Shown: positions 44,898 to 57,133 of the stretch, in pieces
Numbering within the stretch: the first letter of the stretch is position 1
Layout: each line of letters opens with the position of its first letter
Assembly: GCA_023376005.1 (NCBI GenBank)
Contig: CM042143.1
Coordinates: forward strand, 82,483,630-82,547,629
Direction of reading: 5' to 3'
DNA from: Doryteuthis pealeii
Taxonomy: Eukaryota; Mollusca; Cephalopoda; Myopsida; Loliginidae
Length of the DNA stretch: 64,000 nt
Notes under the pieces: model-generated
Told to the model about the DNA's origin: nothing
Seen by the model: only the letters and a program-made list of their open reading frames with translations
Databases searched by the model: none
Translations under genes and position numbers: made by a program

Positions 44898-46097
44898 GTA
44901 AATGGTTTCATTTCTGATAAATTTCAAATCTTCTATTTCTCTTCTTTTATTTGTCTGAATTTTTCAGATGAGGCTTCATATCTATTATTTTGAGTTTTCA
45001 CACTGTTGTCCTCGTCTTTATTGTGAAATATAAAAACATGTTTTGGCCATTGTACTCTCCAGCCTTCTTCAGGTGTACCTTGTCTGATTTTTCATACTTG
45101 TCCTCATCTTTATTGTGATATATAAAAATCACAATGTTTTGGCTGTTGTGCTCTCCAGCCTTCTTCAGGTGTACCTTGTCTTATTTTTCACACTTGTTCT
45201 CATCTATATATCATGATATATAAAAATCATATATATAAAAATCATAACATTTCGTCCGTTGTCTCCTCCAGCCTTCTTCAGGTGTACCTTGTCTGATTTT
45301 TCACACTGTTGTCCTCATCTTTATTGTCATATATAAAAAATCACAACGTTTCATCCGTTGTACCCTCCAACCTTCTCCAGGTGTACTTTGTCCAAACATA
45401 GCATTTTGAATCAACAATGAACCGCAATTCAACGCACAGTACACTACACACAACAAACACACTTACACACACAGGCACACCTAACACTCTCATAACACAT
45501 TTACACATCCACAAACCAATTATTTATAAATTAACACAATTTGCTCAACAGTTGAGCAAATTGTAATAAATAATAGTGTCTCAGTTATTGAAAAATATGA
45601 AATGTTTTGTTGTACAATTATCTTCTCAGCCCCAAACAATAAGATCAATTGAATAAATATCAAAAAACAAATATGTATAATGAAACAAGGATGCATTTTA
45701 ACTGGACTATTAAAAAATTAAAGAATTGAACAAATAAAAAATAAGACCAATCGAATAAATATAAAAAAATCCTCCGTTCATACCTTTATTTTTAGTTAAT
45801 TCCACTTTATTTTATTTTCATATCCTCACATGCTAGCTTTCTCTCTCTCTTTTTTAAGACTAACTAATAGATAAATTCAGAGGTCTTATTTTTATTCTAC
45901 AGGTTTTTCTTTGTCCTTTCCTTACAGCATATTAATTTGAACATCATACAATCAAAATGGATATTATTACAGTAATTCTGATAGTTTTTATATCAGAAAA
46001 ATGTACGCGTTATTCGCAGAGTTTGCTTGTCATGATTATTTTCAATAATTATCAATGCATTGTAATTGCCTTAAAAAAAAAATATAAATAATAATAA

Positions 46098-46132
<35 letters not shown>

Positions 46133-49100
46133 ATATCTATATCTATATATATTTCTTAACCTTTTACTAATAATATTTGTTCTGTATTTTTTTTAATCCT
46201 TTCTGTTTTATAATTACATAAAATATTGAGGATATAATTATGAAGTCACTGCAATATCATATCCCCACATTTTCTTTAATAATTGGATACTTAACACAGA
46301 ATTTGAATAATCCTAGTTAGGAATTCCCGTTACCATTTTTAAATGAAATAATCAATAATTTTTGTTAACAAAAAAAAAAAAATTACCTAAACATAGAGGA
46401 TTTAAATTTCAAAGTATAAATCTTTATTCATCTTTCTTTTTTTTTCTTTTTTTTTTTTTTTTTTTCTGTCAGGTTCCCGAACTTCAGCAGTTGTGGGTTT
46501 ATGTGTTGATTCAAATTCCAGCATTTGCCAAGCAAATGTCCAACTTCTTATTAATTTGGTCCATTCTAATGAAGCCGACTACACATATGTTCTTAATGGC
46601 ATCCTTAACCTTATACCTACGGCAAAGTAAGTATCAATTTAAATCCTTTTCTTTACTCAATTAACATTCACTTTTTCATATTACACAAAATTAACAACTA
46701 TACTTTTCATATGTTTACATAAGGGAAATTTTAATATCCATTCAAAATACACCAATTAATTTTTCTTGATATATACATGCAGGACTGGGAGCTCTGGTAA
46801 GCAACTGAGGAATCTAGGGACCCTCGTTGTGGAGGGGGGGGGGGGGTCAAACAAAGAAGGACTGAATGCTGCTGTAGGATGTTCCAACCTACTACACAAG
46901 CAGAATACAGTAAATGATCATCATAATATACATGCAAGAGGTGCTCCAAAATCCTGGTTGGTTTGTTTGTTTTACAGCATATCAACCCTTTTTGTGTCAT
47001 TTAATGCTGAATCAAGTCATTTTGATATCAGGTTGCTTATCATTTGCACAAAACTCATAGAAATGGTGAACCTAATGAAGATTGAATACAAATGTATTTA
47101 TAAATTGTTGGTATCCTTCCATCTCCTAAAGACAATGGAATAGTGTCCAATTTTTTAAATTTTATCTGCATCTGCGCAAATGGCTGAACAGGCCAATTTT
47201 TGAATGCTAGTCTATGGTGCAGTGTCGTATGTCATCCCGCCGAAAGAAAAAACATACTAAAAATCAAGGAATTAACCGAATTTAATGAAATTTTCAGTGT
47301 TGATATATTAATGAATAAACAATATAATGCACCAGTTATTTTATTTGAAAACTCTTACATTTTTTCAGGTCAATTAACTTTGAACCACATATCTTTGAGG
47401 CATAACACAAATTCACAAACATACGCGGTTCAAAGTTAATTGACTTGAAAAATGTAAAAGTTTTAAAATAAAATAACTGGTGCATTATATCTTTTATTCA
47501 TTAATGTATAAACACTGGCATTTGACTGTATTTTTGAGATGAGGCTTGATGTGAATAATTTTGATATTGCAAACTGTTATCCTCATCTTTATTGTGGCAT
47601 GTATAAACACAACATTCAGGCCGCTGTACACTCGGGTCTTGTCCAAGTGTTTCTTATTTACCTTCGAATAAAGTCATCATCAAATGATAACCTTTGACAT
47701 TGTTAACAAAATTAAATTTTTTGTTAAAACTGAAATGTTTTATTGACAGATTCTCAGGACCCACATTGTTTTTTTATTAACCCAGATTAGTGACTACTAC
47801 CATAATTATTGGTGGAAAGATGCACTATTTTTGCAGATTTTTTAGCCCAAAAGTTAGGAGTGCATATTATACATAAGATCTATATAATTAACTTGCGGTT
47901 ATTTCATATAAGTCTAACATAAACAAAGGGTAACCACTTTTGACTGATAAATTATTTATTTATTTATTGATCTACTAGGAAAAAAGAAGACAAGGATTAG
48001 TTTAATGGGAAAATAAATAAATAAATTATCAGTCAAGAGTGGTTCCCTTTGTTTATGTTAGACTTATAGGAAATAACCCTTGTGGTTTATGTTAGACTTA
48101 TAGGAAATAACCTAACTTGCTTCATCATATTCAGTATGGGATGACTGAAATTAAGTTATATCTATAGTCCAAATTTGTTATAATTACAGTAACCATTTTA
48201 TAAAGTTTGATGTATTCCTTATAAGGGAGAAAGAAGATAATTTCCATAGATACTCTTTGTCTGGTAATCTGTAGTATTCCTTGGTAGAAAAATTGTATCT
48301 ATGAGGAAATCCAGTCGGCAACTGATTTTAGGACAATTTATCAACGACTTTAAATAAATTTTTGTCGTTTTTTCATTGATCAATCCACCTCTTGGTACAG
48401 TTTATAAAATGGTGACTTTATAAGCGGTGACTTTTCGTATATCATAGATATTTCAACAAAACTAATGTGTTACACAATTACAGAGAAATATCCATTAGAA
48501 TGTATGGGGGAAGGGGGGCTCCTAATGTAAACTTTTTTTCTTTTTCTTTTTCTTTTTTTTTTTTTTTTTTTTGCAAGCTTGTTTCATTTTTTGTGTGAAT
48601 ATGTCTGTGTTTGCTCTAAATACTGTGTACGTTTTGTGTTTTAAGACATAATGTAAACTATGTAAATTTTTATTTTTATTCAGTACAAACCGATAAAAAG
48701 TTAAGCAAATGCTAAATTTAAATTGAATTTATCTGCTACAAATTCTAAAAAGTCAGTGCGTATCATACACAGGAGTTTTTTTATCTTTTCCAGATTTTTG
48801 TAATCCAAAATTAGGAGTATGTGTTATACATTAAGGATCATAAACGATTCTTAAAATTATTTTCCTCATTTTGTTTCCCAAGTAACTGAATTTTTCCTTT
48901 TTTTTCTTTTTTCAGACATTTATCTCCCCTGATCTCTGCCATTGGAGAACTCCTCATTCTCCAAGTTATGATCCATAAAAAACTCACTGACAAACCTTAT
49001 GTCAGTATTTACTCAATGAGGTACGTTCTACTTTCTTTTCTTTTTTTCTTTCTATATTGTTAAGACCCAGTGACTCCAAAAAAATTGTTCTGGGTATAAT

Positions 49101-49686
49101 GTTAAACTAAATGAAGTTCCAATTTTGGAGCTCTGGAGAATGTGGAGTATCCCTTCATCGCCATGACTTTGTCCACACTGACCCGGAGTGGTAGTTAGTA
49201 CCTGTTAGAGTCCCATCTATGGGTTTGATAGAAAAAATGAGTTTAAAAAAATGTTGTATATCTATCAAAAATGATTAAAACAAAATGTTTTTTGGCATAA
49301 AATAACCCAATAAGGGTTGAACGTAGAATCCAATCAACCAACCAAAAAAAAAAAGAACTCATCCAAATCTCTATTGTTATGAAAAAGACTGCAATTCAGA
49401 TTTTTCTTTTAATTTATTTATATTTTCTTTAAAAAATTCTGTTTAATATGATGATTGTGGTATCCTACACTTACATTGTACAAGCAATAGACTCACCCAC
49501 ACAGGTTATATAAACTATGATTTGTCTCCACTCATTTTTTAGTATTTTTACTTCTGTTCTGAGTTTTGTTTTACTTCTCAATGATTACTGATGTTGTTTT
49601 TCTATTTAAGAGATTTTCTGTATATTTTTTTAAAGTTAAGCAGCAATGAATCAAAGAAGAAATATATTGAGATTTATTCTCAGCTT

Positions 49687-49717
<31 letters not shown>

Positions 49718-49873
49718 TATATATATGATACCTAATGACTTTTGTCTCCGCTCTTAACAACACGGAGTATAAACAAGCTCTGATAAGATTTTCATAAAAT
49801 CGAAATAATTGTTCAATATCAGCGAAGTTATAAAATTTTTTCACTTTAACAGCATTTTGTGGTGTTTTCATAT

Positions 49874-49914
<41 letters not shown>

Positions 49915-52641
49915 TATTAGATTTTGTTTCTATAAATCTGTTTTCCTTCTATCTCTGCAATTATTTTGAATGCCAAAATGTTTGTTTTTTGTTTCCGCTA
50001 CAGAACCCCACCTCATCCGCTATAACAGTGAGTAACAATCGACCTGAGTGTTGGTCACTTTTACAGCAACAGGTGCATCTTATCTGTAACTATCCTGAAT
50101 CTTCGTAAGTTTCATTTTTTTTTTTTTTCTTTCTTTCTCAAAATAATCAAATGATTTTAAAACTCCTTTTCTATATAATAATCAGGATTCACCTAAATCA
50201 CAAAGACCTGGAAAAAAACAGAAGCAATTGAAAAGTTTGCAATTGAAAATAATCTATCATATTTCCTAGCATACAACTCACATGGTGTAATGGTTAGAAA
50301 GCTAGATTAGCAGACTATTGTTAGTGAGTTTGATTCTCACACCGTATCAAAAACTAAGCTAAGATTAATAAATAGCTCATATTTGCTAGCAGATATGACA
50401 CACACTTGAAGGTATCTACAAAAGTTTGGAATTGACACCTTGGAGTCTTGGATTAATAGCAGTGGGGTGGGGGACCTCCAAATTTTTTCTTTTTTTTTTT
50501 TTTTTTTTTTTTTTTACTAGCTATTATTTTATATTACTTTGTAAATAATGGTGAAGTGCATGTTACATAAATTATTGTTGGAAGATGTAGATTCAGTGAA
50601 CAGAGTTCAAATCCTGCATGAGGCTTTTTGCATTTCTCTTTTTGGTAATGCCCTTGGAAAAATCATGAATCATTTTCTACCTCATCCAGCTATGGTTAAA
50701 TAATAAAGCAGATTGGGTTCTTTATACTTGGTAAGGCAACCGGTCTAGGAAAAAGGAAAAGAATCTCTAAATTCAAAGCCAGATTGATACAAAGCTAGCA
50801 ACTCTACCTAATAAACAATCTAGAAAATTGCTCAAGAAAACTGAGAGAAAAAAACAACAGGTTGCCAAATTCATCTCCCCCACGACACCTAACCCCATCA
50901 ACCCCCGGTAGAAGTGGTTAGAAGAAAAAACAACAATTTTTTAAAAATGTGATTTAGAAGTAGTGGAAGCGAATGTACTTAACTAATTGAATCCATTAGT
51001 GTACTAATCAGTTTTAATTTAGTTAACTAACCTAAGAAGATGACAGGCAGTCGGAGAGGCCTCCTCCGATCAATCGGCTGGCCACGTCAAACCCTAGCAC
51101 CTATATGATTGCCCCAACCCTATTGCCCTTATGGCAGGCCACAACCCTTTTTATCATATGGGTGCTAGAAGGCGGTGGCTGAGGGTCTACATGTCCTGGG
51201 AATGACGTTAAACTCTATATTATGGTGAGGTTCCAGTGTTGGAGGTTTGGGGAATGTGGAGCACCCCTTCATCACCATTGCTCCCTGGTCCACTCTGACA
51301 CAGAGTGGTAGTACCTGTTAGGGTCCTATCTATGGGTTTAATAGAAAAATGTATTCATAAAAAAAAATTGAGTATCCATTAAGAATTGATTTATTTCAAA
51401 ACTTTATCGGCATTAAATGACCCACTGAGGTTGATATGCCATAAAACAAAACTAACCAAACCAAACCCTGGTTGTGAACATGTGGTAATTCTAGCAACCT
51501 GTCTGCGCTGACCAGTACTTTCATCAAGAAGGTCACTCACCCAAGGGTACCATGCTATCACCACTCTTCACTTGGTTTAGTCTTCTAGCTGAAGAGGTTT
51601 CCCAGGACATGGCATTTGGAGCCAGCGCATCAGGGGATTTTTTTTGGGGGGATGGGAGGGATCTCAGCATTAGCAGTCTAAGTAAACAGATCATAGTCAG
51701 ATATTTGTTAGTTTTTCACATCAACATTAGCTGATGGTCTTTCACTGGAGTCTGAGTGACAACAAGTATCTTGACCTCCAGGACTCTTCTGAGTATTCTA
51801 GCCAATTTCAACAATGCTATTGTCTGGATGGTCTCAATTCTTCCTCTGATTTCCAGCTCCTCTAGTCTGTTTTCTAAACTTTTGGGGACCTATCCAAGTG
51901 CACCAACTACAATTGGTATCAATTTCACTCTCATATTTCACAGCTTTTTCAATTCTCTAGCAAGGTCCAGGTATTTTTCTATCTTTTTTTCTTTCATCTT
52001 CACCCTGTGATCTGTTGGAATTGCAAAATCTACCAGTTGACAAGTTCTCTTTTTTTTTCTTTCTTTTTTTTTTTGTTAATCAATACTAGGTCCTGTCTTC
52101 TGACTGGGATAAGGTGATCCATCTTTATCTCAAAGTCCCAGATAATTTTTATGTGTTTCATTCTCAAGAACAGATTCTGGTTTATTCATATACCATTTTA
52201 TTGTATGGTCAAAACTTAGTTTCTTGCACTATTCCCAGTGGATCACCTTTCCAATCCAGTTGCCTAGCTTTGTATTCTCGCTGTCCTAGTTTGCTGCATT
52301 CACTTAATACATGGCTGATTGTCTCATCTCTGTCTCCACACACCCTACATTTACTGTTGTGTTGTGTCTTATCTTATCTATTTTTGCTTTGATAAGGGAG
52401 AACTTATTATTATTAAGAATGATAATATTTTTTTAAACTGTTTAAATGACAATAAAATAATCAACTATAAGAATAGACAATAGAAATAAACATTAGCATT
52501 TGAGACACTTAACCTACAGATAAAGTAAACAAACTTCTTAAAGCAATATCAATAATAAATAATAAAAAAATAGATTTTTCTAAAATAGATAATAGTCGTC
52601 ACTTCCCTTGTTTACTTTTAAAATTGTTCTTTTTTTTTCTT

Positions 52642-52672
<31 letters not shown>

Positions 52673-54824
52673 GTATTTTGTTGGGGGTTTTTTTTAGCGA
52701 TGAAAAAACGTCTATTTACTTTGAATTCTTGCATTCTTAAATGAATATCACATGACACCTTTTAGGAAGGAAACAAGCCAGTGCCATGGATACATATTTG
52801 AATCATTCTTTACAATCCAATAAATTTAATTTTATTTATGAAAATAGTCAAATTTATCTTATTTAATAATTTGTAAGTGTAACTCTAACAAAAAAACATG
52901 ACATTATTTCATGTTTGAAAGCCTCAAATCAGCAATGAACATATTAATGATAGTTGAAGTGAAAGTGAAACTAGTTCTTATTCTTCTTCCAGAAGAGAAA
53001 CGCTTTCGGCTGAACATTGATCTTTTTTTTAATTCTATTCTACAGAATCCACCAAAATGCTGTTGCCATCCTCAAGCCATTTTTGCTGTACATTCTGATC
53101 GATCCATCACAACAGGATCACTTTCTACGTCTACGCTATGCCCTGAGGCAGACTCTCTTTCAACAAGCTTCCCAATCCCTGGATCAGCAAAATGATGATG
53201 ACCAATATGTGTCTTTCTTATGTTCCATTCTGCCATCTTTACAGGTTAGTGATAGACACTAAAAACTTTAATCACTAATTGGTAAACCCCAACTCATTCT
53301 ATCCGTACATTTAATTGTCAATTATGGTCACCATTTTTTTTGGGGGGGGGGACAAGATAAGTATCTAATAAGTATGTTATGCAACATTCATTTCCCCAAC
53401 TATGGGTTGAATAGTACCATTACTGTTCTTCTACAAGGATGACTTTGGCATTAAATAATCTACAAAGGCTGATATTTAATTAAAACAAAGAAACCAAACC
53501 AAACCAAATTCATTGTCTCAAAAGCACTCTTTGAATTTTAGAAGTGCATGGCTTCATCTTATCTGACTAAGGATGAGCCGATCCCCTAACTCCCCGAGGG
53601 TTTAAAGCCCATTGAGTACTTACAACTGATTTAACCTGCCAATCAAAATTGTTTACTGACTGCTGGGGGATATTGTTGCATACAAACAGCTGCTTGAAGC
53701 CACAAGTGAAAGAATTAATTAATTTTATACAACATTGGCTTGTTCATGTCAGGAGGATGGACAAATGCCACATCTCCAAAGCCCTACTGTATGGCAAATT
53801 AGTTGAAGACTCCCCGAACTGGCATGTAGACCATGCCTACTCTTCAAAAATGTCTGCAAGAAAGACATACCACATTAACACCAGCACATGGGAGGTCAGT
53901 GCAGAGAACCAAGCTGCCTGGTGCCTCAGTGTCAAACAAGGCACAATTCAAAAACTTGGCCTGCTCAGCCAATTTTTTTAATTTTTTTTTATACTACACC
54001 ATTGACTTTAGTAGATAGAAGTATTGTAGCGTAATTATTATGGTCTATGGGAATTTGAGGATTGAAAAGGAAAGAGTATTCGGATTTCTGGAGAAAGACA
54101 TGAAAAATAAATAAGAACAAAGGTTAAAGTTTAGAAGGGTAAACACTCAACAGGGTGCCAGCAATTGACCAACGAATGACCCCGGAATTAGATTGAAAAA
54201 TAAAAACACAGGTTTCGAGTTTTGAAATGGATGTGACCCTCCCACTCCCGGGACTAGAAATGGAAGGAGAGAAAAAACATTCTTTTTTGGCTGGGCTTTT
54301 GTAGGGGGCAGACGGGGCTTCCCGAGTTCCCCCGTGATGTGTTTCGCATAGTAGTACCGAATATGATTTACAATAGAATAATTTGACCTTACCCTCTCTC
54401 TCTCTCTCTCTAAAAAAGAACCCACGAGCCTAGAAAGAAATAAACAGCCCCCTTGTGACTATACAACTTGCATATGCTGTTTCTGAACTAACGACAACTA
54501 CTACTACAACTCGAGTTTGGCCCTATGCAACAGGATGCCAACAACAATACAACATTAGTTAAAATATAAAATGCATTTATTTATTGTATACATATTAATC
54601 AGTTTTTTTTTCTTTTTTCTCAGTTGTTTAATATCCATTCTGTTGGAGAAGCTGTCCAATATGTCAGTGATTTGTTGCACCTCTTATCACAAAGACTCAA
54701 TACACAGAGGATTTCTCTTTCATCGATCATGCAATGTCTATATGTTATATTGTGCCAACAAAAGAATCTTTCTTCTCTTTTATTAATACAAAAGATTCAT
54801 CAAGTTGGCAGAAAATGGCCTCAG
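44826..54824 (+). CDS. Focadhesin (FOCAD)-like gene, partial, N-terminal exons
   Basis: Six exons with GT-AG borders encode the N-terminal part of a HEAT/ARM-like protein resembling vertebrate focadhesin. Landmarks in order are YVLNGILNLIP, YSMR, RPECW, LKPFLLYIL, LRYALRQTL and LCSILPSLQ, matching by my recollection the corresponding human segment in order and spacing. Known biology: FOCAD associates with focal adhesions and, with AVEN, stabilises the SKI RNA-surveillance complex. Start exon: not found. The stretch between exons 44826-44897 and 46473-46626 needs one more small exon, since the phases (0 and 1) do not join. Introns carry SINE, LINE and MITE insertions. The gene runs into the palindrome centre at 57.3 kb, so its 3' part is missing from this sequence. 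Confidence 0.75.
44993..45395 (-). repeat. Tandem array of four units of about 93-112 bp
   Basis: Units 44993-45085, 45086-45184, 45185-45296 and 45297-45395 each contain TTCTTCAGGTGTACCTTGTC. On the minus strand each reads CCTGAAGAAGGCTGGAG ... GCCGAAACGTTGTG or variants, the same layout as the foldback at 40.7 kb. A diverged unit lies at 47570-47680. Confidence 0.85.
45405..45525 (+). repeat. Copy of segment 43960-44085
   Basis: Direct repeat of about 120 bp with the same CA-rich middle. Both copies lie near units of the CCTGAAGAAGG repeat. Confidence 0.7.
45526..46472. other. FOCAD-like intron
   Basis: AT-rich intron with an (ATCT)n microsatellite at about 46098-46136 and a long polypyrimidine tract before the exon at 46473. 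The missing small exon was searched for here by eye and not found. Confidence 0.5.
46473..46626 (+). CDS. FOCAD-like exon b
   Basis: 154 bases, acceptor TTTTCTGTCAG, donor GTAAGT. In the coding frame it ends SNEADYTYVLNGILNLIPTA, the best-conserved piece of the gene. The longer open frame over the same bases (46362-46664) is out of frame with the next exon. Confidence 0.8.
46966..47130 (-). repeat. 5S rRNA-derived SINE, copy 2
   Basis: On the minus strand the tail (GACTTGATTCAGCATTAAAT ... GGTTGATATGCTGTAAAAC) follows a degraded 5S end, in the same order and with the same junction (TAAGCAACCTGA) as 36941-37150. Confidence 0.65.
47235..47520. mobile_element. TAGGTA-type MITE ends in inverted arrangement
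   Basis: Two copies of the MITE end region (blocks like GAATTAACCGAATTTAATGA and the TTTTCAGGTCAATTAACTTT segment) face each other. Termini are not preserved. Confidence 0.6.
47897..48078. repeat. Foldback MITE, copy 2
   Basis: Same element as 17204-17378: arms with TCTAACATAAACAAAGGG and its complement around a spacer ending in AATAAATAAATAAATT. Confidence 0.85.
48079..48915. other. FOCAD-like intron
   Basis: AT-rich with a 30-base T run (about 48541-48571). No element was recognised. Confidence 0.5.
48916..49020 (+). CDS. FOCAD-like exon c
   Basis: 105 bases, acceptor TTTTTTCAG, donor GTACGT, phase 2 to 2. It encodes HLSPLISAIGELLILQ...VSIYSM and joins exon b in frame. Confidence 0.85.
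49075..49345 (+). repeat. Long SINE family, 5'-truncated copy
   Basis: Matches the 3' half of 51035-51470 (GGAGTATCCCTTCATCGCCA, CCCGGAGTGGTAGT) in the same orientation, ending at AACCCAATAAGGGTTGA. Confidence 0.65.
49346..50003. other. FOCAD-like intron
   Basis: Contains TA microsatellites at 49687-49727 and 49877-49913. The segment between them has no recognised content. Confidence 0.5.
50004..50104 (+). CDS. FOCAD-like exon d, one base short
   Basis: 101 bases, acceptor CCGCTACAG, donor GTAAGT. Joined to exon c, the frame meets TAA after six codons. The rest of the exon (TVSNNRPECWSLLQQQ) is open one frame over and joins exon e correctly. A single base appears to be missing near 50022. 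See findings. Confidence 0.8.
50279..50380 (+). repeat. tRNA-like SINE, family B, copy 2
   Basis: TGGTGTAATGGTTAGAAAGC and the B-box-like GAGTTTGATTCTCACACC match the order in 1866-1965. Confidence 0.6.
51035..51470 (+). repeat. Long SINE family, near-complete copy
   Basis: Contains TCAATCGGCTGGCCACGTCA, CCTATATGATTGCCCCAACC, GGAATGACGTTAAACTCTAT and the 3' domain TGACCCACTGAGGTTGATAT, as in 26084-26629. Its mirror is 63180-63612. Confidence 0.8.
51711..52391 (-). pseudogene. R2-type LINE C-terminal region (zinc knuckle and restriction-like endonuclease)
   Basis: The minus strand encodes, across several frames, a Cys/His region, ETHKIIWDFDIKMDHLI, a RRQDLV strand typical of the restriction-like endonuclease of R2-clade LINEs (usually RPDLVI), YLDLARELKK, LIPIVVGA and LRRVLE. 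The frame is broken by homopolymer runs. It is the 3' end of a truncated insertion in a FOCAD-like intron. Confidence 0.75.
52392..53045. other. FOCAD-like intron
   Basis: AT-rich with a run of more than 30 T (about 52628-52671), mirrored as a poly-A run at about 61976-62015. Confidence 0.6.
53046..53244 (+). CDS. FOCAD-like exon e
   Basis: 199 bases, acceptor TTCTACAG, donor GTTAGT, phase 2 to 0. It encodes IHQNAVAILKPFLLYIL, DHFLRLRYALRQTLF and FLCSILPSLQ, a helical-repeat segment. The frame is intact here but broken in the mirror copy at 61411-61614. Confidence 0.85.
53640..53985 (+). pseudogene. LINE (RTE-like) C-terminal fragment
   Basis: The frame reads WLVHVRRMD, LLYGKLVED, INTSTWEVSAENQAAW, the connection region of the family at 8215-10065 (ISTNTWEVGAENRAAW there). 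It was inserted into an intron of the FOCAD-like gene. Confidence 0.8.
54624..54824 (+). CDS. FOCAD-like exon f
   Basis: 201 bases, acceptor TTTTCTCAG, donor GTAAGA, phase 0 to 0, 67 codons. It encodes NIHSVGEAVQYVSDLLHLL and QKIHQVGRKWPQ, a helical-repeat segment. The mirror at 59851-60050 has several indels. Confidence 0.8.
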
Positions 54825-54926
54825 GTAAGAATTTCATTCATATTTATTTTTCTCTCTGGGGAAAACTTAAATAGAAATGTATTTCAATTTAAAAATTGGT
54901 TTCTATGATTAGTGTTTCTAACATAT

Positions 54927-55161
54927 TTAACTCTTGATATTCTGTTGAGAATTTTCTAAGTTCAGAGCTCTTTTCCTCTTAAGGATTTATCAAAAAAAAT
55001 GGTTTAAAATGACTTTTCATTTAAAGTTACCTGTTATTTCCCTAAAAATAAATACTTCTAAATATGTTTTAATATTACATTTAAACAAAGGCTATTGTTT
55101 GGGGCAGATTAAGGAAACAAATGTGACTTCTGGCCGGCGGGAATAGGACATTAAGAGTTAA
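54927..55161 (+). mobile_element. TTAA-bounded MITE, copy 2
   Basis: Same element as 25157-25396 (TTTAAAGTTACCTGTTATTT, TTTGGGGCAGATTAAGG) with TTAA at both ends. Mirrored at 59525-59753. Confidence 0.7.
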
Positions 55162-55477
55162 AGAGATTTATGTAAATGAGTAAAAATTCAAATATACACT
55201 ATAATTCTGTATCTGTCTTACTACTAGAAGCGACTACTCAGTGTCACCTGAGTAGGGGGAGGGTGGATACCTGGTGTATTGATGTGTTTACTTTGAGATT
55301 TACAAATGCGGGACATTTTTTTAAGTAGAATTTCAATGCTATTCTATGTTATATTTTGATTTTTAAACATCTTCAATTATAAATCAAAATTTCATAATTT
55401 TTATAAAAAGCAAGAACCAGTGATATTTAATGTCTATATGTATTTACTTTGTCTTAATTGTTTTTTCGTAGTTTTCA

Positions 55478-55830
55478 TCCGGACAGGACATCCATACACA
55501 CCAACTGCCTTTATATATGTATAGATAATGGAGATTATGTAACTGCCTGTAATCAAATCTATGTCACCACTGACGTCATGATTTCCTTATTTATTTAAGT
55601 TATATTCTCAATGATTATGAAATAGTCATTATTTAATCTTTTTATTAGGGATGTACTCCATTAAAGTCTAGCTAAGATAGATTTGCCGCCAAAACTGTCC
55701 ATATTATTTAATTGCATTTAAAATCTGTAAATATGTGTTATATATCACTAAGAAATTAAAGATTTACATAGTATATGGTGGTGAGATATTTTGGTTTAGA
55801 CATTACATAATCTCCATTATGATAAAGAGA
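55478..55830 (+). repeat. Dispersed repeat R1
   Basis: Contains CATCCGGACAGGACATCCAT and TTGCCGCCAAAACTGTCC. An inverse fragment lies at 39832-40090 and a short related block at 37441-37545. Superfamily unknown. Confidence 0.6.
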
Positions 55831-56806
55831 TGCTATCTCTTGTTTAATCACTATTCTATCTTCACTTTACACACAATAATAACTTGAGATTTGTTGTGAT
55901 TAATAAAATTTATTTCATACTACAAAAAAAAAAAAACTATGAATTTCATTAAATATTGTTTTTTAAGTTTAAAACGATCTTGCATGACGATGGTAACTTT
56001 TTAAAGTTATATTTGTATGATTCAGTTTTGAATTTTTTTTAGATACTTAAATGCAGGTATTTGCGAAGGGAGATTACTCCAGTTTTAAGATTTATTTCCC
56101 TTTGGAAATTAAACTGAAAATTCATTTAAACTTAAATTTGGGTTTGCATTGATAAGCTCTTTCTTCTCTTTTATATATATATATTATATATATATATATA
56201 TATATTTAAAGGAAATGCCATGATCAATTTCAGGTGGGTTACGTCACACGATTTTTTAAACAGACGCTAAACAAGCTTAATAATGCTAGATTCTGTCTAT
56301 TTCATATTCATTCTTATTTTCCTTTTGAATCACACTCAGTTTTTCTAAAAAGCGTTTGAAACAAGGGGTGGAAGCCACCGAATATTGGATGAAATAAAGA
56401 GACCAAACAGCAAAATAACATTCATGCATTGGAATTCTGTTTTTTGTTCTCTTGCATATTACCAAAAACTTCCCAAGAACAATTAAATATATATATATGT
56501 ATATCATATAATGGACTCTCTCCGTCCATTCCATCAGTTCTGATGCTTGTGTTTAGGCACGAGGATTTCAAAATCAGCCATATTTGCATAAACAAGAAAC
56601 CACATGCAAAAGTGTTGGTAGAATGAAGAAACTAGCATGGGTCTCTTACTCAAAATATTTATTCTGAACATAGACCCCTTCTTTTGTCAATTGCACTTAT
56701 ACAAATTTTCTCTATAGATTGTATAAATTCAAGAATTATCCAGCTATAAAATTAATTAATAACAATTTAAGGCTACAGACATATTGATTGTACTGTGGAA
56801 TTGCTT

Positions 56807-57040
56807 TGGCCAGGTAGACGCACCCATTCTGGGATCACAAGGTTCCAGTTCAATACATACACATGAAATCAGCGCTTGAGTAGCACAGATTGTATAATCT
56901 GGTTCTGTATGGTAACAGTGGCGAACTGACAATTAGGTGTGGTGCTCCACCTCAGCAAAAACTCTCCTGGTCTAGTTGCTAGACTCCCTCACTGTCAACT
57001 ACATGACAATAGGCCACTCTGTTAATGTTACTTACAAAAT
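56807..57040 (+). repeat. tRNA-derived SINE, family A, copy 4, degraded
   Basis: The body is clear (GTGGTGCTCCACCTCAGCAA, GACAATAGGCCACTCTG). The head is shortened by indels. Mirrored at 57648-57881. Confidence 0.7.
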
Positions 57041-57133
57041 TCTATGCATTGCATATATATAATATATATATATATCATATATATATATATTATAATTCAT
57101 TTTGATTTCATCTGACTTGATTAATTTCAACAG

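Noticed and set aside
44993..45395. CRISPR-like array
   Set aside because: Four contiguous diverged units without unique spacers. It is an ordinary tandem repeat in a eukaryotic intron.
46362..46664. 100-codon frame across exon b as the coding frame
   Set aside because: It is out of phase with exon c and lacks the conserved YVLNGILNLIP segment, which lies in another frame.
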